Below, piece after piece: positions 1-7,376 of a stretch of DNA of 64,000 nt. The stretch is from Methylobacillus flagellatus_A (GTDB taxonomy: Bacteria > Pseudomonadota > Gammaproteobacteria > Burkholderiales > Methylophilaceae). The notes beneath the pieces were generated by a model. It was given only the letters and a program-made list of their open reading frames with translations, was not told where the DNA came from and made no database searches. Where the stretch lies: the NCBI RefSeq assembly GCF_031344055.1, contig NZ_JADBEN010000001.1; one strand, 5' to 3'. The position numbers and the translations under genes are program-made. The stretch's first letter is position 1, and every line of letters starts with the position of its first letter.

Positions 1-174
1 ATCACAAACCTCTCAAGAGAAAAACCGTATGAAATTGAAATGTTCAAGCCATCTTCATGGCATTGGGTGCGGCAGTCGATGCCATGCAAACCATGTGTGG
101 AAATATTCAGGAGCGTAACCGGCGAGTTTGTGCGAACTCCCGATAAGGCCGGGTTTGAAAAGTCTAACTTCTAA
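1..174 (+). CDS. possible C-terminal end of an unidentified gene entering from the left edge
   Basis: Frame 1 is open from the first base to a TAA at 172-174, giving 57 residues (with EKPYEIEMFK and GEFVRTPDKAG). It has no recognisable motif. A run of this length can occur by chance, so this is only a candidate for the 3' end of a gene that starts outside the window. It stops 8 bases before the tRNA-Arg 3' end, which lies on the other strand. Confidence 0.22.
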   Translation: MTNLSREKPYEIEMFKPSSWHWVRQSMPCKPCVEIFRSVTGEFVRTPDKAGFEKSNF

Positions 175-182
175 TTCGGTGA

Positions 183-259
183 TGGTGCGCCCGACAGGAG
201 TCGAACCTGTGACCTTTGGCTTCGGAAACCAACACTCTATCCAACTGAGCTACGGGCGC
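183..259 (-). tRNA. tRNA-Arg (anticodon CCG)
   Basis: Reading the minus strand gives a full cloverleaf. The acceptor stem is GCGCCCG paired with CGGGCGC. The D arm is GCTC-AGTTGGATA-GAGT and the anticodon stem is TTGGT/GCCAA around the loop TTCCGAA. The T arm carries GGTTCGACTCC. Discriminator A is followed by an encoded CCA. Positions 34-36 are CCG, which reads the arginine codon CGG. Confidence 0.95.
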
Positions 260-340
260 ATTTTGAGCAGGAGACGGATTATAGCAAATGAATACATGCT
301 TGTCCTTGCTATAACCTTTTCTCTAGCGGGGGTTATTGAG

Positions 341-346
341 TATAAT
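341..346 (+). promoter_or_regulatory. -10 element of a probable promoter for the small membrane protein
   Basis: A perfect TATAAT lies about 34 bases upstream of the ATG at 380. No good -35 hexamer is visible at 16-18 bases spacing (TTTTCT at 317-322 is the best), so the call rests on the -10 match and its position between the tRNA and the next gene. Confidence 0.35.
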
Positions 347-379
347 CCTTGGCATTTTCCCTGTATGGATTGGTTTTGT

Positions 380-655
380 ATGAGCGCGCACGAGTACGAT
401 TTTCCGAAAACAACCAAGACGCAATTTATTCTTGCGGCATTAGGCGCCTTGTTTGCGCCATTGCTGGTGCTGTTCCTTGTTGCGCGTTTGTTTTTTGGCA
501 TTCAGTCTGGTTTGGTTGATGATCCCGTAGTGGAGCAAAAGCCTGAGACAGCCGCCGCAGCGAAGCCTGCAGATACTGCCAGCGAAGACGAAGATGACGC
601 TGATGATGAACCTGCTGCTGAAGCGCCGACAGCAGATGAAGAAAAGAGCGAATAA
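380..655 (+). CDS. small membrane protein with an acidic, Ala/Glu/Asp-rich tail
   Basis: 91 residues from the ATG at 380. One hydrophobic helix (about residues 14-38, with ILAALGALFAPLLVLFLVAR) follows a short charged N-terminus. The rest is a low-complexity acidic tail (ASEDEDDADDEPAAEAP). The N-terminal part resembles the membrane anchor of cytochrome c5-type proteins of betaproteobacteria, but no CxxCH haem motif follows, so it may be an anchor without the cytochrome domain. This resemblance is inference. The gene lies 53 bases before apaH on the same strand and may be co-transcribed with it. I do not recognise a function. Confidence 0.65.
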   Translation: MSAHEYDFPKTTKTQFILAALGALFAPLLVLFLVARLFFGIQSGLVDDPVVEQKPETAAAAKPADTASEDEDDADDEPAAEAPTADEEKSE

Positions 656-708
656 CTGCTTCTGTTATCTGTCTCTTCAGAAGTTTCCTCAATCTTAGAT
701 AACAGCCC

Positions 709-1542
709 ATGGCCACCTATGCGATAGGCGATATCCAGGGCTGTTATCGCTCCCTTCTTTCCCTGCTGGATGTCATCCGGTTCGATCCCTTAAAAGACAA
801 GCTCTGGCTGGTCGGTGACTTGATCAATCGCGGTTCCGGTTCCCTGGAAACGCTCCGTTGGGCCAAGGCGCATGAATCCAGCCTGGTCATGGTGCTGGGC
901 AACCACGACCTGCATGCATTGGCTGTGGCGGAGGGCTATGTGCGTGCGCACCGTAGCGATACCTTGCAGGCTATTTTTGATGCGCCTGACCGGGATGAGT
1001 TGCTGGAATGGCTGCGTTTGCGTCCCATGATGCATGCGGAGGGCGACTTAGTGGTGGTGCACGCGGGTTTGCTGCCGCAGTGGCGTGCCGATCAGGCCTT
1101 GGAGCTGGGGCGCGAGGTAGAAACCGCCTTGCGTGGTGACGGCTACCAGAGTTTTCTTGCGCACATGTATGGCAACTATCCATTGCGTTGGGAGCCCGGC
1201 TTGCAAGGGATGGACCGCCTGCGCATGATCACGAACGCCATGACGCGCCTGCGTGTCTGCACGCCTGATGGTGCAATGGATTTTGACTTCAAAGGCGAGC
1301 TGGCCGATATCCCAGCGGGTAAATTGCCCTGGTTCGACATACCCGAACGGCGCTCAGCCGATGCTACGGTGATTTTCGGGCATTGGTCCGCGCTGGGTTT
1401 GCAGCAGCGCGACAATCTTTATGCGCTGGATACGGGTTGCCTGTGGGGTGGCAAGCTGACTGCGCTGCGCCTTGAGGACCGCCGGACTTTCCAGGTGCCT
1501 TGCCATCCTGCAGACGGGGCCCGTGCAATCAAGGGCAGCTGA
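709..1542 (+). CDS. apaH: bis(5'-nucleosyl)-tetraphosphatase (symmetrical), ApaH
   Basis: 277 residues, the usual family length. ApaH hydrolyses Ap4A to two ADP in the cytoplasm and limits alarmone-like dinucleotides and NpnN RNA caps. The metallophosphatase motifs are all present: GDIQGC (7-12), GDLINRG (36-42) and GNHD (64-67), followed by VVHAGLLPQW and IFGHWSALG with the later histidine ligands. The ATG at 709 starts directly at MATYAIGDIQG, as in homologues. It is convergent with olsA, with only 19 bases between the stops and no clear terminator. Confidence 0.95.
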   Translation: MATYAIGDIQGCYRSLLSLLDVIRFDPLKDKLWLVGDLINRGSGSLETLRWAKAHESSLVMVLGNHDLHALAVAEGYVRAHRSDTLQAIFDAPDRDELLEWLRLRPMMHAEGDLVVVHAGLLPQWRADQALELGREVETALRGDGYQSFLAHMYGNYPLRWEPGLQGMDRLRMITNAMTRLRVCTPDGAMDFDFKGELADIPAGKLPWFDIPERRSADATVIFGHWSALGLQQRDNLYALDTGCLWGGKLTALRLEDRRTFQVPCHPADGARAIKGS

Positions 1543-1561
1543 TCGTAGCTTCCTACAGCCT

Positions 1562-2362
1562 TTAGTCCAGGTTCAACCTGGCGGCGATCGACTGCCTTGC
1601 CATGAGGCAGAGTCCGCGCCTTTCGTGTCCCGCGCTGGCAATCGGGGCGGCAAAATCCAATTCCACAACCGGCCTTGGCTGCGCCAACACCATGCGCAGG
1701 GATTGCCATAGCGTGGTCTCGCCATGGTAGGCCATCGCCGTATTGATGCTGCCGTCTATCTTGGGGTAGCGGATCGAGAATGGACGGATTGCCGTATCCG
1801 TATCAATGACTGCCTGCATGAGACTGCCCTTAAACGGTCTCAGCTCCGTGCCATCCGTCGTCGTGCCTTCGGGAAAGTAACATAAGCAGTCTCCAGCCAA
1901 GATGCTCTTTGCCGCAGTTTCCACCATGCGGCTGGCATCCTGTTTTTTCTCGCGCTCGATGAACAGCGTATTCGCTTGCGCCACCAGCCAGCCAATCACC
2001 GGCCACGAGCGGATATCCGACTTGGCGATGAAACGCACAGTGCGGATGCTGTTGAGCGCATGGATGTCCAGCCAGGAGATGTGGTTGGCGACAAACATGG
2101 TGCCGCGTACATCCTCATTGGGAACATGGCCCTTGGCAATGACCTGAATATTGAGAATGCCCAGGAACTGCCTGCTCCAGCGGCGGATGATCCTGTCGCG
2201 CCTTGCAGCACCCACATGGGGCAGGATGGTCGCCGCGACGGCAACGCCGTAAAGCGTGTGCAACCCAAGGCGCGTCAGGCGGAATAGCTGTATAGGCAGG
2301 GACGTCTTTTTTTCGGGCAAGCAGGTGGTGGTCGGCAGCTTATTTGAAAAAGTGAGCTGCAT
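1562..2362 (-). CDS. olsA: lysophospholipid acyltransferase (PlsC family), probable OlsA
   Basis: 266 residues. The PlsC/LPLAT motifs are clear: NHISWLD (the HX4D catalytic motif), FIEREKK, and FPEGTTTDG followed by LRPFKGSLMQ. An N-terminal hydrophobic segment (LGLHTLYGVAVAATILPHVG) suggests membrane association. The start codon overlaps the 3' end of the upstream OlsB-like gene by 23 bases, and no Shine-Dalgarno sequence is visible, so translational coupling is likely. In ornithine-lipid synthesis OlsA adds the second acyl chain to lyso-ornithine lipid made by OlsB. The pairing with OlsB is the reason for choosing OlsA over PlsC for glycerophospholipids; the latter stays possible. Confidence 0.72.
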   Translation of the reverse strand: MQLTFSNKLPTTTCLPEKKTSLPIQLFRLTRLGLHTLYGVAVAATILPHVGAARRDRIIRRWSRQFLGILNIQVIAKGHVPNEDVRGTMFVANHISWLDIHALNSIRTVRFIAKSDIRSWPVIGWLVAQANTLFIEREKKQDASRMVETAAKSILAGDCLCYFPEGTTTDGTELRPFKGSLMQAVIDTDTAIRPFSIRYPKIDGSINTAMAYHGETTLWQSLRMVLAQPRPVVELDFAAPIASAGHERRGLCLMARQSIAARLNLD

Positions 2363-3089
2363 AGCGTTTGTTGAGTCGCGACAATGGTAGCATAACCAGC
2401 ATGTCTGCTGTGTTGAAGTCGGGGTCCCAGGCCGGCGCGCCGCAGATATAGGCGCCCAGGCGCAAGTAACCCTTGATCAGCGGCGGGCAGGCGACTTCCA
2501 GGTCTTTGCGCAATGCCTCCAGCGGCAGCGGGCAGTTCGGGAATACGCGGTATTCCACGGGCGAGAGGTGATCCTGCTGCAGTTGGTGGTACAAGCTGGC
2601 CGCCATGTGACCGCCGTCGGCCATGCCGATGCTGCCGCAGCCGATCATGTATTCGTAGCGGTGCACCTTCATGTAATTGGCGAGGCCCGCCCAGAGCAGG
2701 GTGATGGTGCCGCCCATGCGGTAATCCTTGTGGACGCAGGCACGGCCGACTTCCACCATGCTGGAGGCGAGGTGGCGCAGGCGCGAGAGATCGAACTCGC
2801 CAGCGGAATAATAACCGCCGGCTTCATTGGCCATGGCGGGGCTCAGGATGCGGTAAGTGCCGACGACTTCGCCGGTTTCATGGTTGCGGACCAGCAAGTG
2901 GTCGCAAAAGGCATCAAAGCCATCCTGGTCGAGGCCTTCGGTGCCGGAGACGTTGGCGCCCATTTCCTCTGCGAATACCTTGTAGCGCAGGCGTTGCGCT
3001 TCGGCGATTTCAGAAGCGTTGCGGGCAAGGCTGACGTATAGCTGATTGGCACCGGTCTTGGTGCCGAGGGAAGACTGCCGGTCAAGCAT
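2340..3089 (-). CDS. olsB: GNAT-type N-acyltransferase, probable ornithine acyltransferase OlsB
   Basis: 249 residues from the ATG at 3089, chosen because AGGA lies 8 bases upstream; an in-frame ATG at 3122 has no such signal. The sequence shows the hemolysin-like/OlsB acyltransferase pattern: RYKVFAEEMGA, CDHLLV, VVGTYRIL, EVGRACVH and GGTITLLWAGLANY. In that family the enzyme transfers a 3-hydroxyacyl group from acyl-ACP to the amino group of ornithine. It overlaps the following PlsC-family gene, the classical olsB-olsA arrangement. A related N-acyl amino acid synthase with another amino acid substrate cannot be excluded by eye. Confidence 0.75.
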   Translation of the reverse strand: MLDRQSSLGTKTGANQLYVSLARNASEIAEAQRLRYKVFAEEMGANVSGTEGLDQDGFDAFCDHLLVRNHETGEVVGTYRILSPAMANEAGGYYSAGEFDLSRLRHLASSMVEVGRACVHKDYRMGGTITLLWAGLANYMKVHRYEYMIGCGSIGMADGGHMAASLYHQLQQDHLSPVEYRVFPNCPLPLEALRKDLEVACPPLIKGYLRLGAYICGAPAWDPDFNTADMLVMLPLSRLNKRYAAHFFK

Positions 3090-3174
3090 GAGGCTTATCC
3101 TGACGATTGAGATAGGCCACACTCTAAAAGTGCCGAATGACGGAACGGTTAAATCCAGGTTAAGCTTTTATGAA

Positions 3175-3196
3175 AATGCCGGGCAAGCCCGGCATT
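3175..3196 (-). terminator. hairpin after the glycine-zipper lipoprotein gene
   Basis: ATGCCGGG (3176-3183) and CCCGGCAT (3188-3195) pair perfectly around CAAG. On the minus strand the hairpin is followed by TTTTC, a short T tract, so it could end the pfkB-lipoprotein transcript that reads toward olsB. Confidence 0.5.
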
Positions 3197-3221
3197 GATG
3201 GAGATGAGAGGGAAGAGCGAG

Positions 3222-3674
3222 TTAATGGGTCACGCGGGTGACGCCGCCGCTTTCCACCAGGCGCACCTTGTCGCCGGGGTTGAATTGGACGTCCGCTTCC
3301 TGCACCACGGCAATCAGGTTGCCGCTTTCAAGCTTGACGGTAATTTCCAGGCCGTCCTTGCGGGTCACGCCTTCTTCTGCAGCGGCGCCCGCCAAGCCGC
3401 CCACCAAGGCGCCGAGCACGGTTGCAATTGCTTGTCCGCGTCCGCCGCCGACGGAACTGCCCGCAATGCCGCCGACCACGGCGCCTGCGCCGCCGCCGAT
3501 GGGCGTCTTGGTGCCTTCCAGCCTGACGTTGCGCACGCTTTCCACCACGCCCAGGCGCACGGTCTGGGTCTTGCGGGCCTCGTCGCGGCTATATACGTCG
3601 CCTGAGTTCGAGCTCATGCAACCGCCCAGGGTAAGTAAAATAATTGCTGCTGCCAATAAAGACGTAATGCGCAT
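3222..3674 (-). CDS. outer-membrane-type lipoprotein with glycine-zipper domain
   Basis: 150 residues. A lipoprotein signal ends in LTLGGC with Cys19 as the lipid anchor. Residues about 58-97 form a glycine zipper (PIGGGAGAVVGGIAG, VLGALVGGLAGAAAEE), and a beta-rich C-terminal part follows. This is the architecture of the SlyB/17-kDa-antigen family, envelope lipoproteins of mostly structural role. GGAG lies 8 bases before the ATG. It follows the PfkB gene by 11 bases on the same strand, so the two are probably one transcript. Confidence 0.85.
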   Translation of the reverse strand: MRITSLLAAAIILLTLGGCMSSNSGDVYSRDEARKTQTVRLGVVESVRNVRLEGTKTPIGGGAGAVVGGIAGSSVGGGRGQAIATVLGALVGGLAGAAAEEGVTRKDGLEITVKLESGNLIAVVQEADVQFNPGDKVRLVESGGVTRVTH

Positions 3675-3685
3675 GCTATTGCTCC

Positions 3686-4648
3686 TTAAGCGTTTTGTTC
3701 TTCAGCGTATTCTGACAATGTTTCGTCAACCAGCACCTGACTATAAATATGTTGAATCTCTTCGCGCGTGACTTTGTGGTTTTGCGCCCCGCGGCTGGCG
3801 ATCTTGATGGCGCCCATCACGGATGCCAGGCGGCCGCTCACTGTCCAGTCCCATCCTTGCGCAATGCCGTAAAGCAAGCCGGCGCGGTAGGCATCGCCAC
3901 AGCCGGTAGGGTCCACCACCTGCTCCGCTTTTACGCATGGAATTCTGTATAGCTTTCCATCGGCATAAATCGTAGAGCCTTTAGCCCCTTCGGTCACGAT
4001 CAAGGCCGTGACCTTTTCCGCTACCTGTTCCAGCGTAAGACCAGTCTTGTCCTGTAATAGTTGCGCCTCATAGTCGTTCACGGCGACATAAGTGGCAAGA
4101 TCAATGAAATGCAGTAATTCCTCGCCGTTGAACATCGGCAATCCCTGGCCGGGATCGAACATGAACGGGATGCCTTTCTCGTGGCATTCCTTTGCGTGCA
4201 GGAACATGCCTTCGCGGCCGTCCGGCGCGATGATGGCGAGGCCGATGTCTTGCGCATCATGTACGCTGTTCTGGTGGCATTCGCTCATGGCGCCAGGGTG
4301 GAATGCCGTAATCTGGTTGTCGTCCTGGTCGGTGGTGATGAAGGCCTGGGCCGTGAAGGTGCCAGGAATGTTCTTGATGTGGGTGGTTTCCAGCCGATGT
4401 TGTTCCAGCCAGTTCGTATAGCCTGCAAAATCATCGCCCACTGTCGCCATGATGACCGGGTCGCCTTGCAGCAGCTTGAGGTTGTAGGCAATGTTGCCAG
4501 CTGTGCCGCCAAACTCGCGGCGCATTTCCGGCACGAAGAAGCATATGTTCAGCATGTGGATTTTGTCTGGCAGGATATGGTTCCTGAACTGGTCGCCAAA
4601 AACCATGATGGTGTCAAATGCCATGGAGCCGCAAATCAATATCCGCAT
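3686..4648 (-). CDS. PfkB-family carbohydrate/nucleoside kinase (adenosine-kinase-like)
   Basis: 320 residues. PfkB signatures are present: an N-terminal glycine pair (REFGGTAGNIAYNL) and the C-terminal ATP/catalytic motif DPTGCGDAYRAG, whose Asp in GCGD is the catalytic base. The opening ILICGSMAFDTIMVF and the overall spacing resemble bacterial adenosine or sugar kinases. The exact substrate cannot be read from the sequence. It is the first gene of a probable two-gene unit with the glycine-zipper lipoprotein. It is cytoplasmic, with no signal peptide. Confidence 0.85.
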   Translation of the reverse strand: MRILICGSMAFDTIMVFGDQFRNHILPDKIHMLNICFFVPEMRREFGGTAGNIAYNLKLLQGDPVIMATVGDDFAGYTNWLEQHRLETTHIKNIPGTFTAQAFITTDQDDNQITAFHPGAMSECHQNSVHDAQDIGLAIIAPDGREGMFLHAKECHEKGIPFMFDPGQGLPMFNGEELLHFIDLATYVAVNDYEAQLLQDKTGLTLEQVAEKVTALIVTEGAKGSTIYADGKLYRIPCVKAEQVVDPTGCGDAYRAGLLYGIAQGWDWTVSGRLASVMGAIKIASRGAQNHKVTREEIQHIYSQVLVDETLSEYAEEQNA

Positions 4649-4715
4649 GTCTAGAGCCTATCGCAATCGTGTATAAACCCGCATTATCTAGGGCCTGCAG
4701 GCCGACTGCAAGCAT

Positions 4716-4742
4716 GAAAAAAGCCCGCAAGGCTGCGGGCTT
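4716..4742 (-). terminator. rho-independent terminator of the tetR gene
   Basis: On the minus strand AGCCCGCA and TGCGGGCT form an 8-bp stem around GCCT, followed by a run of six T. It lies 28 bases past the stop of the TetR gene. Confidence 0.85.
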
Positions 4743-4770
4743 CTCGTGGCGTGCTGGATATCGGCTCCAG

Positions 4771-5343
4771 TTAAGCTGCCTGTTTCTCCAATGAGTTCTC
4801 GATCAGGATCTTGGCTGCCTTCTTGGCATATTTCACTGCCCCGGAGCCACGCTTGATTTGCTCAGCCTGGATGGCGCCCTCGATCAGGATGGAGAGCTGC
4901 AACGCCAGGCTGTCCGGGTCGCGTGCGCCGGCATCGGCAGCGAGTTCTGCCAGGAATTGGCGGAACTGGCGCGATTGCTCGGCCGAAAGGCGATGGACAG
5001 GGTTTTCCTCATTGGGGAATTCGGCAGATGCCTTGAGGAAGGCCATGCCGCGGAAATCCGGCGCCGTGACCCATTCCTCGATGAAGTCGAACAGCTTTTG
5101 CAGGCGCTCGGAAGGCTTTCTGGCGTTCTTGCTGAGGTTTTGGCTGAGCCAGTCGGTGAAGTCGGCATGGCCTTTCTGGAGCACTTCCAGGATCAGGTCT
5201 TCCTTGCTGCGGAAATACTTGTACAACGTCATCTTGGTCGTGCCGGCGACCGCGACGATCGTATCGACCCCGGTGGAGTTGATGCCACGCGTCTGGAACA
5301 GGTCGGAGGCAACATGCAGTATTTTTTCCCGTAGCACGGACAT
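4771..5343 (-). CDS. TetR/AcrR-family transcriptional regulator
   Basis: 190 residues. The N-terminal helix-turn-helix is typical: REKILHVASDLFQTRGINST, then TGVDTIVAVAGTTKMTLYKYF and SKEDLILEVL. The C-terminal part (about 60-185) is the variable ligand-binding and dimerisation domain. It is divergent from the mxaD-like gene, and the 255-base gap carries two perfect palindromes (5363-5377 and 5385-5404) that are natural candidates for its operator. The ligand is not predictable. Confidence 0.9.
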   Translation of the reverse strand: MSVLREKILHVASDLFQTRGINSTGVDTIVAVAGTTKMTLYKYFRSKEDLILEVLQKGHADFTDWLSQNLSKNARKPSERLQKLFDFIEEWVTAPDFRGMAFLKASAEFPNEENPVHRLSAEQSRQFRQFLAELAADAGARDPDSLALQLSILIEGAIQAEQIKRGSGAVKYAKKAAKILIENSLEKQAA

Positions 5344-5362
5344 AATGCGATTCCTTATTGAA

Positions 5363-5377
5363 CGTACAGATTGTACG
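5363..5377. promoter_or_regulatory. palindrome, candidate TetR operator
   Basis: CGTACA-GAT-TGTACG is a perfect inverted repeat with a 3-base centre, 20 bases upstream of the TetR start. Its size and position are those of an autoregulatory TetR-family operator. The regulator assignment is inference. Confidence 0.55.
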
Positions 5378-5384
5378 CAATGTT

Positions 5385-5404
5385 TATATACTGGGCAGTA
5401 TATA
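5385..5404. promoter_or_regulatory. second palindrome between tetR and the mxaD-like gene
   Basis: TATATACT-GGGC-AGTATATA has perfect 8-base arms. It lies 7 bases beyond the first palindrome but differs from it in sequence, so the two may bind different proteins, or this one may be a promoter-region element. Confidence 0.4.
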
Positions 5405-5598
5405 CATATTCATGCCAGAGCAGGTGAATAACAGATTCATTATCTGCATCGTCCGGCTAATGCCCGAGTATAAGTCCTGCTTTTGAATCCTGCTTGGTTT
5501 AAGTGTAAACAAACTGTTACAAAAGTATAAAAAAGTGTAAATTGACAGCCGCTGCATTTGTAGGAACAAACTAGTCTGCTATTTACAGGAAGGTATGT

Positions 5599-6093
5599 AT
5601 GCGAGAACTTTTATCATGGGGGTTGGGCGGGCTGATGGTGATTGCGCCTTCGGTCTTTGCGGCGGACAAACCGCTTTCCGTGAAAGAAACCATTGTGCTG
5701 GATGCGCCGGCTGAGGTGGTGTGGGCCAAGATCGGCCATTTCGACGATATGAGCTGGCATCCGGGAATCGCCTCGACGGAGATCGTGGACGGCGATGAGG
5801 AAAAACCTGGCGCGAAACGCATTTTGACCCTCAAGGATGGCGGCAAGATCCATGAGACCTTGACTGCGCGTGATGCCAAGAAGATGAAGCTTTCGTACAA
5901 AATTACGGAAAGCGTATTGCCGGTGAGCGAATACAGCGCCACGCTTTCAGTGAGGCCTGAAGGAACGCGTAGCCGCGTGGTGTGGATCAGCCAGTTCAAG
6001 CGCAAGGCGCCGAGCGACGACAAAGCGGGCGTGGACACCATCACGGGCATATTCCAGTCCGGCTTGTCGCAGTTGAAAGCCAGTTTGCACTGA
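5599..6093 (+). CDS. MxaD-like periplasmic SRPBCC-fold protein
   Basis: 164 residues. A signal peptide ends near SVFAA-DKP (residues 20-23), followed by an SRPBCC/polyketide-cyclase-like domain. The sequence matches the pattern I know from MxaD of methylotrophs: VLDAPAEVVWAKIGHFDD, SWHPGIA, RILTLKDGGKIHETL and SVLPVSEYSATLSV. MxaD is a periplasmic protein that supports electron transfer from methanol dehydrogenase to cytochrome cL. No other mxa gene is in the window, so this is an isolated paralogue or a detached mxaD. A strong Shine-Dalgarno sequence (AGGAAGG) lies 6 bases upstream. It is divergent from a TetR gene that may control it. Confidence 0.8.
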   Translation: MRELLSWGLGGLMVIAPSVFAADKPLSVKETIVLDAPAEVVWAKIGHFDDMSWHPGIASTEIVDGDEEKPGAKRILTLKDGGKIHETLTARDAKKMKLSYKITESVLPVSEYSATLSVRPEGTRSRVVWISQFKRKAPSDDKAGVDTITGIFQSGLSQLKASLH

Positions 6094-6110
6094 GCGCCCT
6101 TAAATAAGCA

Positions 6111-6140
6111 ACAAAAAAGCCGGGAAGCCGGCTTTTTTGT
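6111..6140. terminator. bidirectional terminator
   Basis: Perfect 13-bp arms, ACAAAAAAGCCGG and CCGGCTTTTTTGT, flank GAAG. There is a T run on both strands, so it can end both the mxaD-like gene (+) and the convergent membrane protein gene (-). Confidence 0.9.
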
Positions 6141-6153
6141 TTTCAGGAACTGT

Positions 6154-6948
6154 TCAGGATTGCTGGATGGGCTTCTTGACCGTGACCAAAGGAACCGTCA
6201 GCTGGGCTTTGATATAGGCCTGTTCCGATTCGGAGAGCATGGTGAGCGGCCTGTACTCGCAGCTCACTTTCTTCAACAATTGGGTGGCCAGGATGATTTC
6301 CTCGGCCTGGCTGGACAGGTTGCCTGCCACGATGTTGGTGAGGAACACGCCACGTTCGGAAGCGCCCAGCATCAATGCCTGGGGGAACTGGCAATTGCCT
6401 TGGCGCATGCGCTCGATGGCGGTGTAAAGTTCCGCGACATGGTGCGGGCTGGCGACCCGCTCTTGAGCCACCGTGTTCCACAATTGGTGGCTGGATGAGG
6501 ATTTGTGCACCGGCGGCGTTTCCCGCAGCATGTACCACGACATGAACAAGGTGATCCCCAGCAGGCTGATGAAGCTGGCGCTCATGCCGAAGTCCCGCAG
6601 CTTGCGCCAGCTGCCGTCGCATTGGGCGTGAATCAAGGCGTCGCTGGCCGTGCGCGCATGGCGTAACGCCTGGCTGCCCGGGTGCTGCAGTTCTTCCCGC
6701 AATGCATTTTCCAGCATGATGATGATTTGCTGCGCCAGCACCTCGGGCAGCTGGGCGCCGCCTGCCTTGGCCTGCTTGCTGAGGAAGCGGGTCAGGCCGG
6801 CCTTTTGCCGCAGCAGCTCTTGTTCAATATCCTGCAATGGTCGTGCAGGCATGAGCGTCAGGTCGAAAATTTTCAACAAGCGCGATTGCGGCTTGTCTTT
6901 GCTTGCCTTGAGGGATTGCATCAACCATGAGTGATTTCGATTGAACAT
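6154..6948 (-). CDS. hypothetical protein with one central membrane helix
   Basis: 264 residues from the ATG at 6948, preferred because AGGA lies 7 bases upstream; the ATG two codons earlier overlaps that signal. A single hydrophobic segment lies near residues 121-138 (FISLLGITLFMSWYML). The N-terminal half is helical and charged (QDIEQELLRQKAGLTRFLSK), and the C-terminal half (after about residue 150) contains two cysteines. I do not recognise a family. It follows hemJ by 13 bases and is probably the last gene of a tlpA-hemJ transcript. Confidence 0.75.
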   Translation of the reverse strand: MFNRNHSWLMQSLKASKDKPQSRLLKIFDLTLMPARPLQDIEQELLRQKAGLTRFLSKQAKAGGAQLPEVLAQQIIIMLENALREELQHPGSQALRHARTASDALIHAQCDGSWRKLRDFGMSASFISLLGITLFMSWYMLRETPPVHKSSSSHQLWNTVAQERVASPHHVAELYTAIERMRQGNCQFPQALMLGASERGVFLTNIVAGNLSSQAEEIILATQLLKKVSCEYRPLTMLSESEQAYIKAQLTVPLVTVKKPIQQS

Positions 6949-6961
6949 AGGCATATCCTGG

Positions 6962-7375
6962 CTAGAAAGGTTTGACGACCACCAATATCACCACCGCGGC
7001 CAGCAAGAGCACGGGCAATTCGTTCAGCCAACGGTAAAAAACGTGGCCGTGACGGTTGCGGTCGTGCTTGAAATCGAACAGCAGCTTGCCGCAATACACA
7101 TGATAGGCAACCAGCAGCGCGACCAATGTGAGCTTCGCGTGCAGCCAGCCGCCTGAAAAACCATAACCTTGCCATAGCCAGAGGCCGAACGCGATGGTGA
7201 GCACCGCTCCCGGCGTCATGATGCCGAAGAACAGCTTGCGCTCCATGATCTTGAAGCGTTCGCTGCCTGTGCTGTCTTCGGTCTGGGCATGGTAGACGAA
7301 CAGGCGCGGCAGGTAGAACAGGCCGGCGAACCAGGTCACCATGAACACGATATGCCAAGCCTTGATCCACAGCAT
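6962..7375 (-). CDS. hemJ: protoporphyrinogen IX oxidase, HemJ family
   Basis: 137 residues from the ATG at 7375 (an in-frame ATG at 7393 would overlap the upstream gene). It has four predicted membrane helices. HemJ signatures are WIKAWHIVFMVTWFAGLF, YLPRLFVYHA, GFSGGWLHAKLTLV and YHVYCGKLL, with the conserved His and Lys that mark this haem-dependent oxidase. It converts protoporphyrinogen IX to protoporphyrin IX in the inner membrane. The start lies just past the stop of the TlpA-like gene, with AGG about 6 bases upstream, suggesting coupling. Confidence 0.88.
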   Translation of the reverse strand: MLWIKAWHIVFMVTWFAGLFYLPRLFVYHAQTEDSTGSERFKIMERKLFFGIMTPGAVLTIAFGLWLWQGYGFSGGWLHAKLTLVALLVAYHVYCGKLLFDFKHDRNRHGHVFYRWLNELPVLLLAAVVILVVVKPF

Positions 7376-7376
7376 G

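Noticed and set aside
1..182. tRNA-Arg as an integration site with an integrase remnant on its 3' side
   Set aside because: No integrase motifs or repeat of the tRNA 3' end could be seen in the 182 bases available.
5384..5569. Minus-strand open frame in the tetR-mxaD gap
   Set aside because: No start signal, low-complexity hydrophobic/aromatic product, and it runs across both palindromes.
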